From NCBI GenBank assembly GCA_905236675.1, contig CAJOND010000017.1, positions 27,874 to 91,873 on the forward strand: a stretch of DNA of 64,000 nucleotides, in the 5' to 3' direction. Positions 1-8,337 of this stretch are shown piece after piece. The notes beneath the pieces were generated by a model. The model ran no database searches and was not told where the DNA came from. It saw nothing but the letters and a program-made list of their open reading frames with translations. The position numbers and the translations under genes are program-made. The stretch comes from Candidatus Rifleibacteriota bacterium. Its GTDB lineage: Bacteria > Muiribacteriota > Ozemobacteria > Ozemobacterales > Ozemobacteraceae. Numbering within the stretch: the first letter of the stretch is position 1; each line of letters begins with the position of its first letter.

Positions 1-314
1 TTGGTCATTACGCCACAGATACCAGCTCTTTGAATACTCCAAAAAGAAAGAACTGTTTCAACGCAGTTCGGAAGGAAAATACAAACTTTTTCCTGTTTAT
101 CAATACCAAAAAGTCTAAGGTTACCAGCTATTTTTGAAGTTAGTTTATCAAATTCTTTATAGGTAATCTGAGTAGTATCACTTTTTATTGCTATTTTATC
201 ACCATATAAAGTAACAGCTTTTCTTAAAACATCTGGAAATGTCATAGGTTTATCAGAAAAGTTAATTTCTGGATTAACGCCCTTATCATAGTTTTTGTAC
301 CAAAATTTTTCCAT
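1..314 (-). CDS. Long-chain acyl-CoA synthetase / AMP-dependent ligase, N-terminal part (runs off window)
   Basis: The reading frame enters from the left edge and begins at an ATG at 314, with AGGAG seven bases upstream. The 104 visible residues start MEKFWYKNYDKGVNPEINF. They follow the N-terminal pattern of fatty acyl-CoA ligases: a 'TFPDVLRKAV..YGDKIAI' helix, the 'ITYKEFDKLTSKIAGNL' segment and 'VCIFLPNCVETVLSFWSIQRAGI', which matches the usual 'vailLPNs.e.v...la..kaGav' stretch. The catalytic P-loop would lie beyond the window. The family activates fatty acids with ATP and CoA. In this genome it could feed acyl-CoA to the olefin pathway at 41-49 kb, but that link is inference. Family assignment is fairly safe; substrate is not. 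Confidence 0.75.
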   Translation of the reverse strand, partial: MEKFWYKNYDKGVNPEINFSDKPMTFPDVLRKAVTLYGDKIAIKSDTTQITYKEFDKLTSKIAGNLRLFGIDKQEKVCIFLPNCVETVLSFWSIQRAGICGVMT

Positions 315-386
315 ATAATCTCCTAGTTAAGTGTCGAGATATTAACACAACTAAAAAAAAAAAACAATAGCATTAAAAAATATGAA

Positions 387-411
387 AAAAGTACCCTAAT
401 AGGATACTTTT
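387..411 (-). terminator. Hairpin terminator downstream of the 462-838 gene
   Basis: The arms AAAAGTACCC and GGATACTTTT pair at 9 of 10 positions around a 5-base loop. Read leftwards, the right-hand arm is followed by a T-rich stretch. It lies just downstream of the minus-strand lipoprotein gene. Confidence 0.6.
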
Positions 412-461
412 CAAAATGAAATAATAAAAAGTTATATCTATATAATAAAAAAATTAGATAA

Positions 462-838
462 CTATTTTTTTGGGTATTTGTCTTCTATATCTTTTATTGT
501 TCCGTGATTTGCACATTTTAATGCTGTAAATAAATCATATGAGGGATCAGATAAATCGCAAGTTGATGAATATTGAAATTTTTTAGTTTCAGGGCATACA
601 CAATCAAAATCTTTTTTAATGTATCCCTCAGACACTAAAACTTTATAATTTGCTTCATTTAATTCATTCATAAATGTAGAATGATCCATATTATACATTT
701 CTATAGCCCCGAGCATAACTCTCATAGTCGCTCCACAAGCTCTTGCTTTATTCATTTTTTCTTCATTATTGCCACAGCCTAAACAAAGAAACAACTGATT
801 ACAGAAATTAATAAAAATAATGATATTACTTTCTTCAT
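462..838 (-). pseudogene. Small secreted lipoprotein of the C-x2-HG family, frameshifted in its signal peptide
   Basis: An ATG at 838 with AAGGATGAG just upstream opens a typical lipoprotein signal, MKKVISLFLLISVIS, which hits a stop after 19 codons. The rest (GCGNNEEKMNKARACG and onward, ending at 462) is in another frame. It can only be reached by adding one base near 795 or by starting at a TTG at 794. Restoring one base gives MKKVISLFLLISVI-x-LFLCLGCGNN, with a lipobox at LCLGC. That matches the intact paralog at 61153-61560, whose signal ends LTLGCCGN. The mature part shares with that paralog the pattern KAC/RAC...YN.D...ELNE.N...LV..GYIKKD...CP...F.Y...C..HGT. Function is unknown. Either this is a true loss-of-function frameshift or a one-base assembly error. 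Confidence 0.7.
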
Positions 839-905
839 ATTTAATCTCATCCTTATATACTTTTATATTAAATTTTTTTTTACTATATCATAAAATAAAA
901 AACTA

Positions 906-914
906 TGCTATAAT
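906..914 (+). promoter_or_regulatory. Extended -10 promoter, apparently giving a leaderless mRNA
   Basis: TGCTATAAT (TGn + TATAAT) ends eight bases before the ATG at 922, so the expected transcription start falls on or next to the start codon. There is no ribosome binding site between them. A -35 box is not obvious. Confidence 0.55.
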
Positions 915-921
915 TTCTTTC

Positions 922-1257
922 ATGGTATTACTGAAAGAACTAAATAATATTTGTTTAAATCGAAAAGTAGCAAAAGATTTTCCAAGTCAGATTATTTGTC
1001 GATTATTTGGAAACAATTCTGCACCCTGTAAATTAAATAAGCTTTGTGAAACTGCAGAAACAAAAGGTATATGGTATTTTTATACTGCTATACTGATTTT
1101 TATAATACTTTTTTATTTAATTCTATTTTGGCTTCTCAGACTTACGAAGTTATCAAAATTATGCTATCCATTAGCTATGCTTTTTATTGTTCCATTAGAA
1201 TGGCTTGCTACATGTGCGGCTGCAACAATACAGTTTATCCGTAAATTGCCTTTATAA
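922..1257 (+). CDS. Small membrane protein, unknown function
   Basis: I chose the ATG at 922 (111 residues, starting MVLLKELNNICLNRKVAKDF). A longer frame exists to 820, but the strong TGCTATAAT promoter sits between 820 and 922, so an upstream start could not be used from it. The protein has a short cysteine-containing N-terminal part. Two hydrophobic segments follow, roughly residues 48-66 and 75-97, with basic residues between and after them. I do not recognise a family. It is the first gene of a tightly packed run (five bases to the amidohydrolase, then the MazG-like gene and a FecCD permease), so it is probably co-transcribed with them. The window shows nothing about its role. Confidence 0.55.
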   Translation: MVLLKELNNICLNRKVAKDFPSQIICRLFGNNSAPCKLNKLCETAETKGIWYFYTAILIFIILFYLILFWLLRLTKLSKLCYPLAMLFIVPLEWLATCAAATIQFIRKLPL

Positions 1258-1262
1258 AATAT

Positions 1263-2753
1263 ATGTCCGTCAGTTACTTTTATAACTTTTCAGCTAGAAC
1301 TTATCCCGATTACTCTGAAACATGTTTTAATACAATGGTTGTTGTCGATGGGCATATACTAAATGCCGGTTTTGATTTTCCTAAGCCTTTTGCAAAAACT
1401 CCTGCTTTTGATTTGGGTGGAGCTATTATAATTCCGCCTTTTGTAGATGCTCATGTTCATTTTTTGCAGAGTGGGATAGTTAATTCTGGCTGTCAGCTTA
1501 ATGATGCTGAAACAATAAAAGATATTCTGGATTTAGTTTCTCTAGAAGCTAAGAAGAACGATATAGTTCTTGGTTGGAATCTTGATATTGAAGTAATAAA
1601 GGAAAAACGTTTTCCAACGCTTTATGAGTTAGATCAAATCAGTAATAAAAAATTCATTTGGCTTGTAAATAAAGATTTGCATTTGTGTGTAGCTAATACT
1701 TTTGCTTTGAATTGGGCTAGAAAGAATTATTCTGGTCTTACACATAAGGATGGAATTATAACAGGTGAATCCTATAATTCGTTATGCTATAAAATTAACG
1801 ATTTGTTAACCGAATCATATAAGCTTAATTCCATGAAAAAAATAGAGCATCTTTGCATATCAAAGGGTGTTGCTACAGTTCACGCGTTAGAAGGAACCGA
1901 GAATAATGGTTATGAATCATTGTTGGTTGACAAGTTTTTCAAAAATAGTCGATTAGGCGCTGTTATATATAATCAATCATCTGACCCTTCTGTTCCTTTA
2001 AAGAATAAATGGAAACAAATGGGAGGGTGCATATTAGTTGACGGTTCTATTGGTTCTAGAACGGCTGCAATGTTCGATGATTACGATGATTATAAAACAA
2101 AAGGAGAACTATATTTAAATAGTGATTCTGTAATGTCATTAACAAAAACTGCAAGCAAAAATAATCTTCAATTAGCTCTTCATGCTATTGGAGATATGGC
2201 TTGTGAAATAGTGGCTTCTAGTTATATGTGGGCTTACGATACTCTAGGAGCTCCTGAACTACCAAATAGAATCGAACATTTTATTCTTCCCAATAATAAA
2301 GCGATACGTAATGCACGGAAATCTAATGCATTTATTGGAATTCAACCTGCTTATGATTATTATTGGGGAGGGAAAAACGGTCTATATGCAGAAAGGCTTG
2401 GGATTAGAAGAGCTTTGGAATGTAATCCTTATAAAACACTTTCTAATTCTGGTTTAACATTAATTGGTGGTTCAGATAGTCCTGTTACCCCTATCGACCC
2501 TTTGCTCGGGATTCATTCGATAGTTAATCACTCAAATTCAGACGAACAACTTAGCTTAAATCAAGCTTTTTCTATTTTTATTAATGAACCTCATAGAGCT
2601 ACTGGAGATTTTGAAAGAAAAGGGCATTTAAGAATAGGGGAAAGGGCTGATTTTATTTGTTTAGACTCAGATCCATTTTTAATTACAAAGAGACGCATTA
2701 AAGATATAAAAGTTAAAGCTATGTATCTTGAAGGAGAACTTGTTACCATTTAA
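1263..2753 (+). CDS. Amidohydrolase family 3 (YtcJ-like) metal-dependent hydrolase
   Basis: The 496-residue protein has the architecture of the amidohydrolase superfamily. There is a small beta-sandwich at both ends and a TIM barrel with the metal-binding HxH in VDAHVHF (H64, H66). Later come LALHAIGD near residue 305, RIEHF near 338 and the catalytic Asp region GGSDSPVTPIDPLLGI near 407. The length is typical of YtcJ-type enzymes, which are usually near 500-550 residues and have no agreed physiological substrate. The C-terminus carries the family hallmark 'ADFICLDSDPF', where the strand returns to the sandwich domain. It sits five bases after the small membrane protein and just before the MazG-like gene. 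It is probably cytoplasmic. The hydrolysed bond is unknown. Confidence 0.85.
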   Translation: MSVSYFYNFSARTYPDYSETCFNTMVVVDGHILNAGFDFPKPFAKTPAFDLGGAIIIPPFVDAHVHFLQSGIVNSGCQLNDAETIKDILDLVSLEAKKNDIVLGWNLDIEVIKEKRFPTLYELDQISNKKFIWLVNKDLHLCVANTFALNWARKNYSGLTHKDGIITGESYNSLCYKINDLLTESYKLNSMKKIEHLCISKGVATVHALEGTENNGYESLLVDKFFKNSRLGAVIYNQSSDPSVPLKNKWKQMGGCILVDGSIGSRTAAMFDDYDDYKTKGELYLNSDSVMSLTKTASKNNLQLALHAIGDMACEIVASSYMWAYDTLGAPELPNRIEHFILPNNKAIRNARKSNAFIGIQPAYDYYWGGKNGLYAERLGIRRALECNPYKTLSNSGLTLIGGSDSPVTPIDPLLGIHSIVNHSNSDEQLSLNQAFSIFINEPHRATGDFERKGHLRIGERADFICLDSDPFLITKRRIKDIKVKAMYLEGELVTI

Positions 2754-2772
2754 TGAGTTATTAGAGAATATT

Positions 2773-3141
2773 ATGTGTAATAATTCTAATATTGATCGTT
2801 ACAACGAAATCGTAAAAAAATTGCTTGAATTCAGACACGAAAGGAATTGGGAACAGTTTCATACTCCTAAAAACCTTTCAATGGGGATTTCAATAGAAGC
2901 TTCTGAGTTAATGCAAGAGTTTTTGTGGAAAAATGACGAAGAAGTTGCGCAAAGAATTAAAGATAAACCTGAAAATGTAGCAGATGAAATTGCAGATATA
3001 GCTTCTTATGTTTTTTTACTTAGTCATGATTTAGGTTTCGATCTCTTTAAAGAAATAGAACGAAAAATAGAAAAGAACGCAAAAAAGTATCCTCCAGAAA
3101 AATGCTTTGGTATTGCTGCTAAATATACAGAACTAAAATGA
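2773..3141 (+). CDS. MazG-like nucleotide pyrophosphohydrolase
   Basis: I placed the start at the ATG at 2773 (122 residues, MCNNSNIDRYNEIVKKLLEF). An in-frame TTG at 2728 would overlap the preceding gene by 26 bases and has no better ribosome site. The protein shows the MazG/dCTPase signature of an all-alpha NTP pyrophosphohydrolase. SIEASELMQEFLW supplies the first acidic pair, and VADEIADIASYVFLL supplies the E-x2-D pair, which together bind Mg2+. Short single-domain members of this type hydrolyse non-canonical or dCTP-like nucleotides to the monophosphate. The stop overlaps the next gene's start (ATGA at 3138-3141), so the two are translationally coupled. Confidence 0.85.
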   Translation: MCNNSNIDRYNEIVKKLLEFRHERNWEQFHTPKNLSMGISIEASELMQEFLWKNDEEVAQRIKDKPENVADEIADIASYVFLLSHDLGFDLFKEIERKIEKNAKKYPPEKCFGIAAKYTELK

Positions 3142-4148
3142 GTAAGCGAAAATATTATTTTACTATAGCTGGATTAAGTGCCATACTTATTGTTGGTGCA
3201 TATATTTCTATTCATTATGGAAGTATAAGGATTCCTATATCTGTTACTTTACATGCTTTATGTAACAATACACAACAATTGGCTGAACAATTCCCAGATT
3301 TAGATCCAGATTCTTTAATTGCTATAATAAAAGACTTAAGATTACCTAGAATTTTAGCTGCTATTTTTTGTGGATTTGCTTTATCTGTATCTGGAGCAGC
3401 ATATCAAAGTATGTTTAGGAATCCATTAGTTTCTCCTGATTTATTAGGCGTGCTAGCTGGATCTTCTTTTGGTGCTTTATTCGGGTTGTTATTAGGTTTG
3501 CCAATAGAACAAACTCAAATAACAGCCTTTATTTTTGGCATCATAGCAGTGTTATTAGCAATGGGACTATCTGTATTTTTCCCAGGCAATAAATTAGTTA
3601 TGGTAATTCTTGGCGGAATCTTTTTTTCCTCATTAGTTTCAGTATTAAAATATCTTGCAGATGCTAAAGACAAATTACCTAGTTTAACTTTTTGGTTAAT
3701 GGGTGGATTTTCTAATATTCAAAATACAATTTCTTTTAATCTGTATTTGATAATTATTATAATTTTTAGTTTTTTGTTAATAATGTCATCTAATTATCTA
3801 AACTTACTAAGTATGGGTGATGAAGAGGCTCAATCATTAGGAATTAATGTTTCTTTAACAAGAAAAATAATAATTTGTATAACAACAGCATTATGTGCAA
3901 CATCTGTTGCTCTAGGCGGAATGATTAGCTGGGTAGGGTTGGTAATTCCACATATTGCACGCATGATTGTCGGGCCTGATAATAGACAGCTTTTGCTTAC
4001 ATCAGGATTGATAGGTGGGATATATTTATTATTTGTTGACGATATTTGTAGATGTGCCTTTGGGACAGAAATCCCTATAGGGGTAATAACTTCATTGATA
4101 GGGATTCCATTTTTTGTTTTTGTCAGTTATAAAACATCTAGACTGTAA
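3138..4148 (+). CDS. FecCD/BtuC-family ABC transporter permease (iron-siderophore, heme or B12)
   Basis: The 336-residue polytopic protein has the FecCD pattern: an N-terminal membrane helix followed by RLPRILAAIFCGFALSVSGAAYQ (family 'R.pR...a...G..La.sG...Q'). Then come NPLVSPDLLGVLAGSSFGAL, the GGIFFSSLVSVLKYL segment, LPSLTFWLMGGF, and the ATPase-coupling loop near SMGDEEAQSLGINV. About ten membrane segments are visible. The family moves ferric siderophores, heme or cobalamin across the inner membrane. No ATPase (FecE/BtuD) or binding protein lies beside it, and a terminator follows immediately. The partner genes must be elsewhere. B12 transport would fit the B12-related genes in the window, but that is inference. 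Confidence 0.85.
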   Translation: MSKRKYYFTIAGLSAILIVGAYISIHYGSIRIPISVTLHALCNNTQQLAEQFPDLDPDSLIAIIKDLRLPRILAAIFCGFALSVSGAAYQSMFRNPLVSPDLLGVLAGSSFGALFGLLLGLPIEQTQITAFIFGIIAVLLAMGLSVFFPGNKLVMVILGGIFFSSLVSVLKYLADAKDKLPSLTFWLMGGFSNIQNTISFNLYLIIIIIFSFLLIMSSNYLNLLSMGDEEAQSLGINVSLTRKIIICITTALCATSVALGGMISWVGLVIPHIARMIVGPDNRQLLLTSGLIGGIYLLFVDDICRCAFGTEIPIGVITSLIGIPFFVFVSYKTSRL

Positions 4149-4230
4149 TTATATTGTAAGACTAAAAGTTGTTTTAAAAATGTTATTAATATTGCGGTAT
4201 TTTCAGTCTTTTTTTTAGCAAAAAATAATT

Positions 4231-4253
4231 CCCCCAAAGTATTTCTTTGGGGG
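4231..4253 (-). terminator. Strong terminator between convergent genes
   Basis: A perfect 9-bp stem, CCCCCAAAG/CTTTGGGGG, with a 5-base loop. On the minus strand it is followed by AATTATTTTTT, so it chiefly terminates the oligopeptidase gene. It probably also stops the FecCD operon from the other side. Confidence 0.85.
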
Positions 4254-4265
4254 AGCTTTGCAGAT

Positions 4266-6368
4266 TTACTGATTATTTTTTACGCAGCCGCTGTGGCGTA
4301 GCAAGGCTTTGGTTTCAGGATCACGACCTCTGAAAAGTCTGAACACTTCAGAAGGAGATTTACTTCCCCCAAGAGCTAGGAAAGTATCTCTGAATCTTCT
4401 TCCTGTTTTTCTTACAGCTTCTTCATTCGATAAGCCAGCTTCTTCAAATGCTGCATAACAATCAGCACTTAATACTTCAGCCCATTTGTAGCTATAATAA
4501 CCAGCAGCATATTCATTGGCAAAAACATGCTGGAATGCACAAAGGAACTTATCGCCAGGGTATGCTGGCATTGCACATGTTTCATTGGTAATCTTTACAA
4601 AAAGTTCGGCTGGGTCTACTTTTCCATTAATATCATAGTCTGAATTCAAACAAAGATCAAATTTACCAAAAGACATCTGACGCTGCATTTGATAAGCCGC
4701 TCTGAATTTCTTCAAACCAAGTACTTTATTTAACATTTCTTTTGGCATTGGTTCACCAGTTTTATAGTGGTGAGTCATTTTTGCCATAGTTTTTTGTTCT
4801 GTACACCAGTTTTCCATAAACTGACTGCAAAGTTCGATAGCATCCCATTCTACGCCGTTACATCCAGCAGCATCTGCTTCATCAACAGTAGTCAACATTC
4901 CCTGCAAAGCATGACCAAATTCATGGAATAGTGTTTTTACTTCCATAAATGAGAATAATGATGGTCTGTCTTCAACAGGAGTAGTAGCATTGCAGCAGAT
5001 GTAAATAACTGGATTTCTCAATTTACCATTGTAAATTCTTCTGCTGAAACAATTTTCCATCCAAGCGCCACCGCGTTTTTCTCCTGGCCTGACATATGGG
5101 TCTAAGTAAAAATGAGCAATAACTTTGCCTTTTTCATTGGCAACGTCATAAAACATAACGTCTTTATCCCATAAAGGAATCTTGGTCTTGTCTGCTTCGA
5201 TAATTTTTATTCCAAAAAGTCTTTCACCTAAATCAAACAAAGCATTTCTAACATTCGGGAATGGGAAATAAGGGCGAATTACATCATCTGTAATATTGAA
5301 TGCCTTTTCTCTAAGACGTTCTGCCCAAAAAGCTACATCCCATTGTTTTAAAGGTTCAGTTTGACCATTTTCGTTTGCTATTTTCTGAACAGCTTCTAAG
5401 TCCTTCTGACCGAATGGGCGAGTAGCTTCTTCAAGTTCTTTGTACATCTTTTTTACATTATCGATATTTTTAGCCATCTTTACATCAAGGCTATAAGCAG
5501 CAAAATCTTTATAACCTAGAAGTTGAGCCATTTCTTTGCGAAGCTTTGTAATTTCTATAATTATTGGAAGGTTATCATATTTCCCTTCTGAAGCCCTGCT
5601 AGCAAAAGCTTTATAAATAGTATAACGGTCATTCCTATCACGATGATGTTGCAAGAAAGGCATGTAGCTTGGCTGGTCAAGAGTAATTCTCCATGGACCA
5701 TTTTCAGCATCTATTTTATCGCCAGGTTTGCCATGTTTACGGATATAAGATAATGCAGATAAATTCTTTAGACTATTTGGCCAACCTTCAGTTTTTGCTT
5801 TATCAGTAATGATAAATTCAAAACTTCTAGTGGAATCAAGTAAATTATTTTTAAATCGAATGCTTAAATGGGAAATACGGTTAAATATTTCGTTGAATCT
5901 TTCTTTCTTTTTTCCTTCTAAGCCAACTCCAGCCTGTTCGCATTTTTTTAGTTTTAAATCTATGATTCTCTTACGAGCTTCATTTAATGTAGAATATTCT
6001 TTACTGGCTTTTAGTGCCTTTAAACCTTCATAAATTGCCTTGCTTTGAGTAAGCATTAGCTGTGTTTTGTTATGCTCAGGCATCATTTCTTCTTCTGCAA
6101 TTCTGTAGCCTTCACAAGCTTTTACAGTATTAAGGTGCATAAGAAGATTCCAACCATATTCCTGATAAAGTTCCAAGTCTTCTAAAGGCTGACAAAGACC
6201 TTCCCATGTAGGAATAATGTTTTCTTCTATCTTTTTAATGCCTTTTTGCATTTCAGAAAATGCATATTTCAAAGCAGGAACAAAATGTTCGGGTTTAATG
6301 AGATCAAATCTCGGGAGACCTTCCTTTTTATCGAGTGCTTCAATTAATGGATTTTCAATCTTATTCAT
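4266..6368 (-). CDS. M3-family oligopeptidase (oligopeptidase A / PrlC-like)
   Basis: The 700-residue protein is of the length usual for cytoplasmic oligopeptidase A. The zinc site is clear: LFHEFGHALQGML carries HExxH near residue 481. The downstream acidic helix EWDAIELCSQFMENW supplies the third ligand and resembles the family's 'EfvELPSQ...W', with Cys where Pro is usual. The N-terminus MNKIENPLIEAL...LPRFDLIKPEHFVPAL is the standard OpdA start. No signal peptide is seen. The enzyme cleaves short peptides released by proteases and signal peptidases. It is followed by its own terminator and has its own upstream gap, so it is probably monocistronic. Confidence 0.93.
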   Translation of the reverse strand: MNKIENPLIEALDKKEGLPRFDLIKPEHFVPALKYAFSEMQKGIKKIEENIIPTWEGLCQPLEDLELYQEYGWNLLMHLNTVKACEGYRIAEEEMMPEHNKTQLMLTQSKAIYEGLKALKASKEYSTLNEARKRIIDLKLKKCEQAGVGLEGKKKERFNEIFNRISHLSIRFKNNLLDSTRSFEFIITDKAKTEGWPNSLKNLSALSYIRKHGKPGDKIDAENGPWRITLDQPSYMPFLQHHRDRNDRYTIYKAFASRASEGKYDNLPIIIEITKLRKEMAQLLGYKDFAAYSLDVKMAKNIDNVKKMYKELEEATRPFGQKDLEAVQKIANENGQTEPLKQWDVAFWAERLREKAFNITDDVIRPYFPFPNVRNALFDLGERLFGIKIIEADKTKIPLWDKDVMFYDVANEKGKVIAHFYLDPYVRPGEKRGGAWMENCFSRRIYNGKLRNPVIYICCNATTPVEDRPSLFSFMEVKTLFHEFGHALQGMLTTVDEADAAGCNGVEWDAIELCSQFMENWCTEQKTMAKMTHHYKTGEPMPKEMLNKVLGLKKFRAAYQMQRQMSFGKFDLCLNSDYDINGKVDPAELFVKITNETCAMPAYPGDKFLCAFQHVFANEYAAGYYSYKWAEVLSADCYAAFEEAGLSNEEAVRKTGRRFRDTFLALGGSKSPSEVFRLFRGRDPETKALLRHSGCVKNNQ

Positions 6369-6489
6369 CTTATTTCCTTGTAAAATTATATATCTTATAA
6401 TTACACTATAAGACGCTAAGAAAATGTACTCAAGTTTTTTTTAGAAAATTTTTATAAATTAATTAAAGTGAATTTATGCTGAATAGTTA

Positions 6490-7356
6490 TTATTCAGATT
6501 TTGAATCAGGAGCTTTTATAAGAATCATGTCATTTGTAATATATCTAACACCATAAAAGCCTTTTTTTATCTTTATCTTAATTTTATCTCCTTCTTTGGC
6601 GGAATAATGTATCATTGGTGGAACGCTGATAATATCTCTACTATAAACCGAAGGTTCTATTTTAACTTCGTAAAATGTATAGTTTTTGCCATAACCTTGG
6701 ACTGTACGTTGTGTGTTTTCTAATATATTTAGAGTTTTTTCTTCTGCTTCAGAAAAGTCTAATTTGTAATTAGTGACAAAAATAATAGTTGAAATTAAAA
6801 GAAATGATGAACAATAATTCCATATCCATAATGCATATTCGAAATACGGGTTTTCTTTATTTACTTCATCATATGATTTCTTATATTCGGTGTAGAATAA
6901 TGGAACCATAAGAAGATTGTATATTATACAAAAGAATATAATGATAAAAACTGTATATTTATTAAAAATATTATCAATATTATCGTAAGTAATATTAGAT
7001 TGAAAATTAATTTGTTGAAAATATAATGAGTAACAGCTTGCTGCAAAACAAATAAAACCTATTAAATAAAAAACATTATGAAGATATGGAAAAAACTTTT
7101 CAAAAAGTATTTTATATTCTTTATCATTCTTTGATGGAATTATATTTACAAAAGCTATTGCACCAAGAATTAGATGCATAAAGATTAAGGAAGATAAAGA
7201 GACAATAGTTGGTGATACTGATTTAGCTAAAATATCGCTAACCAAAAATATGCGAAGTAAAATTTGGAAAATTATAAAAATAAAAAATATAATAGATATG
7301 AATTTAATTATTTTAGTTTGAATATTTCCAATGTCTTGTTTTTTTTGTTTTATCAT
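6490..7356 (-). CDS. Five-helix membrane protein with soluble C-terminal domain, unknown
   Basis: The 288-residue protein has five strong hydrophobic segments: about residues 14-38, 46-70, 92-116, 130-155 and 172-198. A soluble tail of about 85 residues, rich in beta-forming and charged residues, ends IKAPDSKSE. The tail includes YFKVKIEP-like and GDKIKIKIKKGFYGVRYI stretches that look like a small beta-barrel. I do not recognise a family. Its ATG overlaps the stop of the upstream TIGR02757 gene (ATGA), so the two are translationally coupled, although nothing in the sequence explains why. Base composition matches the neighbours. Confidence 0.6.
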   Translation of the reverse strand: MIKQKKQDIGNIQTKIIKFISIIFFIFIIFQILLRIFLVSDILAKSVSPTIVSLSSLIFMHLILGAIAFVNIIPSKNDKEYKILFEKFFPYLHNVFYLIGFICFAASCYSLYFQQINFQSNITYDNIDNIFNKYTVFIIIFFCIIYNLLMVPLFYTEYKKSYDEVNKENPYFEYALWIWNYCSSFLLISTIIFVTNYKLDFSEAEEKTLNILENTQRTVQGYGKNYTFYEVKIEPSVYSRDIISVPPMIHYSAKEGDKIKIKIKKGFYGVRYITNDMILIKAPDSKSE

Positions 7357-8216
7357 ATTTTTAACCTTAATTCTCTACCAATTTTACAAAGGTCAGCAAG
7401 AAAACATTTATGGCAAAGTTCAGTGTTTTTGCCATAGGTACATTTACCGCCAATCCCAAGATGACAAAGAGCAAAGTCATATTTTATGGGGTCTTCAGGA
7501 GAACATTCTTTTAGTTTATTTGTTATTTCTATAGCAGTTAGCAAATCATCACTTTTTCTAGAAGTTAGGCCTAGATTTCTACTAATTTTACTTATATGTG
7601 TATCTAGAGGAATGATTAATTGTGAAGAGGGAATTTCATTCCAGATACCAATATCTACACCGTCATTGGGTCTGACCATCCATCTTAAAAACATATGCCA
7701 GCGTTTGCAGCAGCCTCCTGCTGTTGGGTCAGGCAAAAGATGCTTTATTCCATGGGGAACAGGGCTGATAAATTTTTCAGCTTCTTCGTAAATAGCATTT
7801 CTTAATACTGCTAAGCCTTCAATAATGTCTTTATTTTCGTTGTAACCATTAAGAAAAACTTTTTTTATACTGCCGAATTTGTTAATCACATTACCTATTG
7901 AGTAGGCAAATATAGATATTTCTTCCGCAGTGCTCATCCTATAGCCTATCCATGGAAAGGTTTTGTCGTGTTCTTTTGTAATTAGTTCAAGAAATTTATA
8001 ATCACAACTATGCAGAATAGCAGCAATTTTTTTTGTAAATTGAGCAGCAGAACCATAAGAAAGCATTGCAGAAAAAATGGCTACTGCTTCAACTTCTGTT
8101 TGACTTTTCCCTTCATCAAAAAATCGTCGCTGAAATTGAACAGGATCAGAGCTAACTCGGTTTACTGGCGGAAATTCTATTAATACTTTGTCTAAGTAAA
8201 ACTTTAGATTATTCAT
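7353..8216 (-). CDS. TIGR02757 family protein (HhH-GPD DNA glycosylase-like fold)
   Basis: The 287-residue protein matches what I know of the TIGR02757/DUF2400 family. It has an N-terminal helical part with 'VEAVAIFSAMLSYGSAAQF', the central GGCCKRWHMFLRWMVRPNDGVDIGIW, then IPLDTHISKISRNLGL and 'DPIKYDFALCHLGIG'. The end is a cysteine cluster spaced C-x8-C-x2-C-x5-C. That spacing is close to the [4Fe-4S] loop of endonuclease III (C-x6-C-x2-C-x5-C), and LDTHISKI resembles the 'LPVDTHVxRV' element of HhH-GPD glycosylases. A role in DNA handling is therefore plausible, but it is unproven for the family. It is upstream of and coupled to the membrane protein gene at 6490. Confidence 0.8.
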   Translation of the reverse strand: MNNLKFYLDKVLIEFPPVNRVSSDPVQFQRRFFDEGKSQTEVEAVAIFSAMLSYGSAAQFTKKIAAILHSCDYKFLELITKEHDKTFPWIGYRMSTAEEISIFAYSIGNVINKFGSIKKVFLNGYNENKDIIEGLAVLRNAIYEEAEKFISPVPHGIKHLLPDPTAGGCCKRWHMFLRWMVRPNDGVDIGIWNEIPSSQLIIPLDTHISKISRNLGLTSRKSDDLLTAIEITNKLKECSPEDPIKYDFALCHLGIGGKCTYGKNTELCHKCFLADLCKIGRELRLKI

Positions 8217-8242
8217 TTTATATCATAGATGATAAAAAATAA

Positions 8243-8300
8243 AATTCCAAAAAGACAAGTTTGTCGAGCTAACGCAGCAATAACTAGCCTTTTTGGAATT
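8243..8300. terminator. Large inverted repeat, probable bidirectional terminator or structured element
   Basis: Perfect 12-base arms, AATTCCAAAAAG and CTTTTTGGAATT, enclose a 34-base loop that contains its own small hairpin (GACAA/TTGTC). It lies between two minus-strand genes, downstream of the kinase at 8338. The loop is long for a simple terminator. Confidence 0.5.
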
Positions 8301-8337
8301 AGTATTTTAATTATCAGTTTTCAACTTTCAATTTATA

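Noticed and set aside
5809..6033. Open frames antisense to the M3 peptidase and other large genes
   Set aside because: They have no ribosome sites, codon use or homology, and lie within clear genes on the other strand.
8243..8300. attC-like recombination site
   Set aside because: Arms of 12 bases and a GACAA hairpin gave a superficial resemblance, but the core sites (RYYYAAC/GTTRRRY) do not line up; it is better explained as a terminator-like structure.
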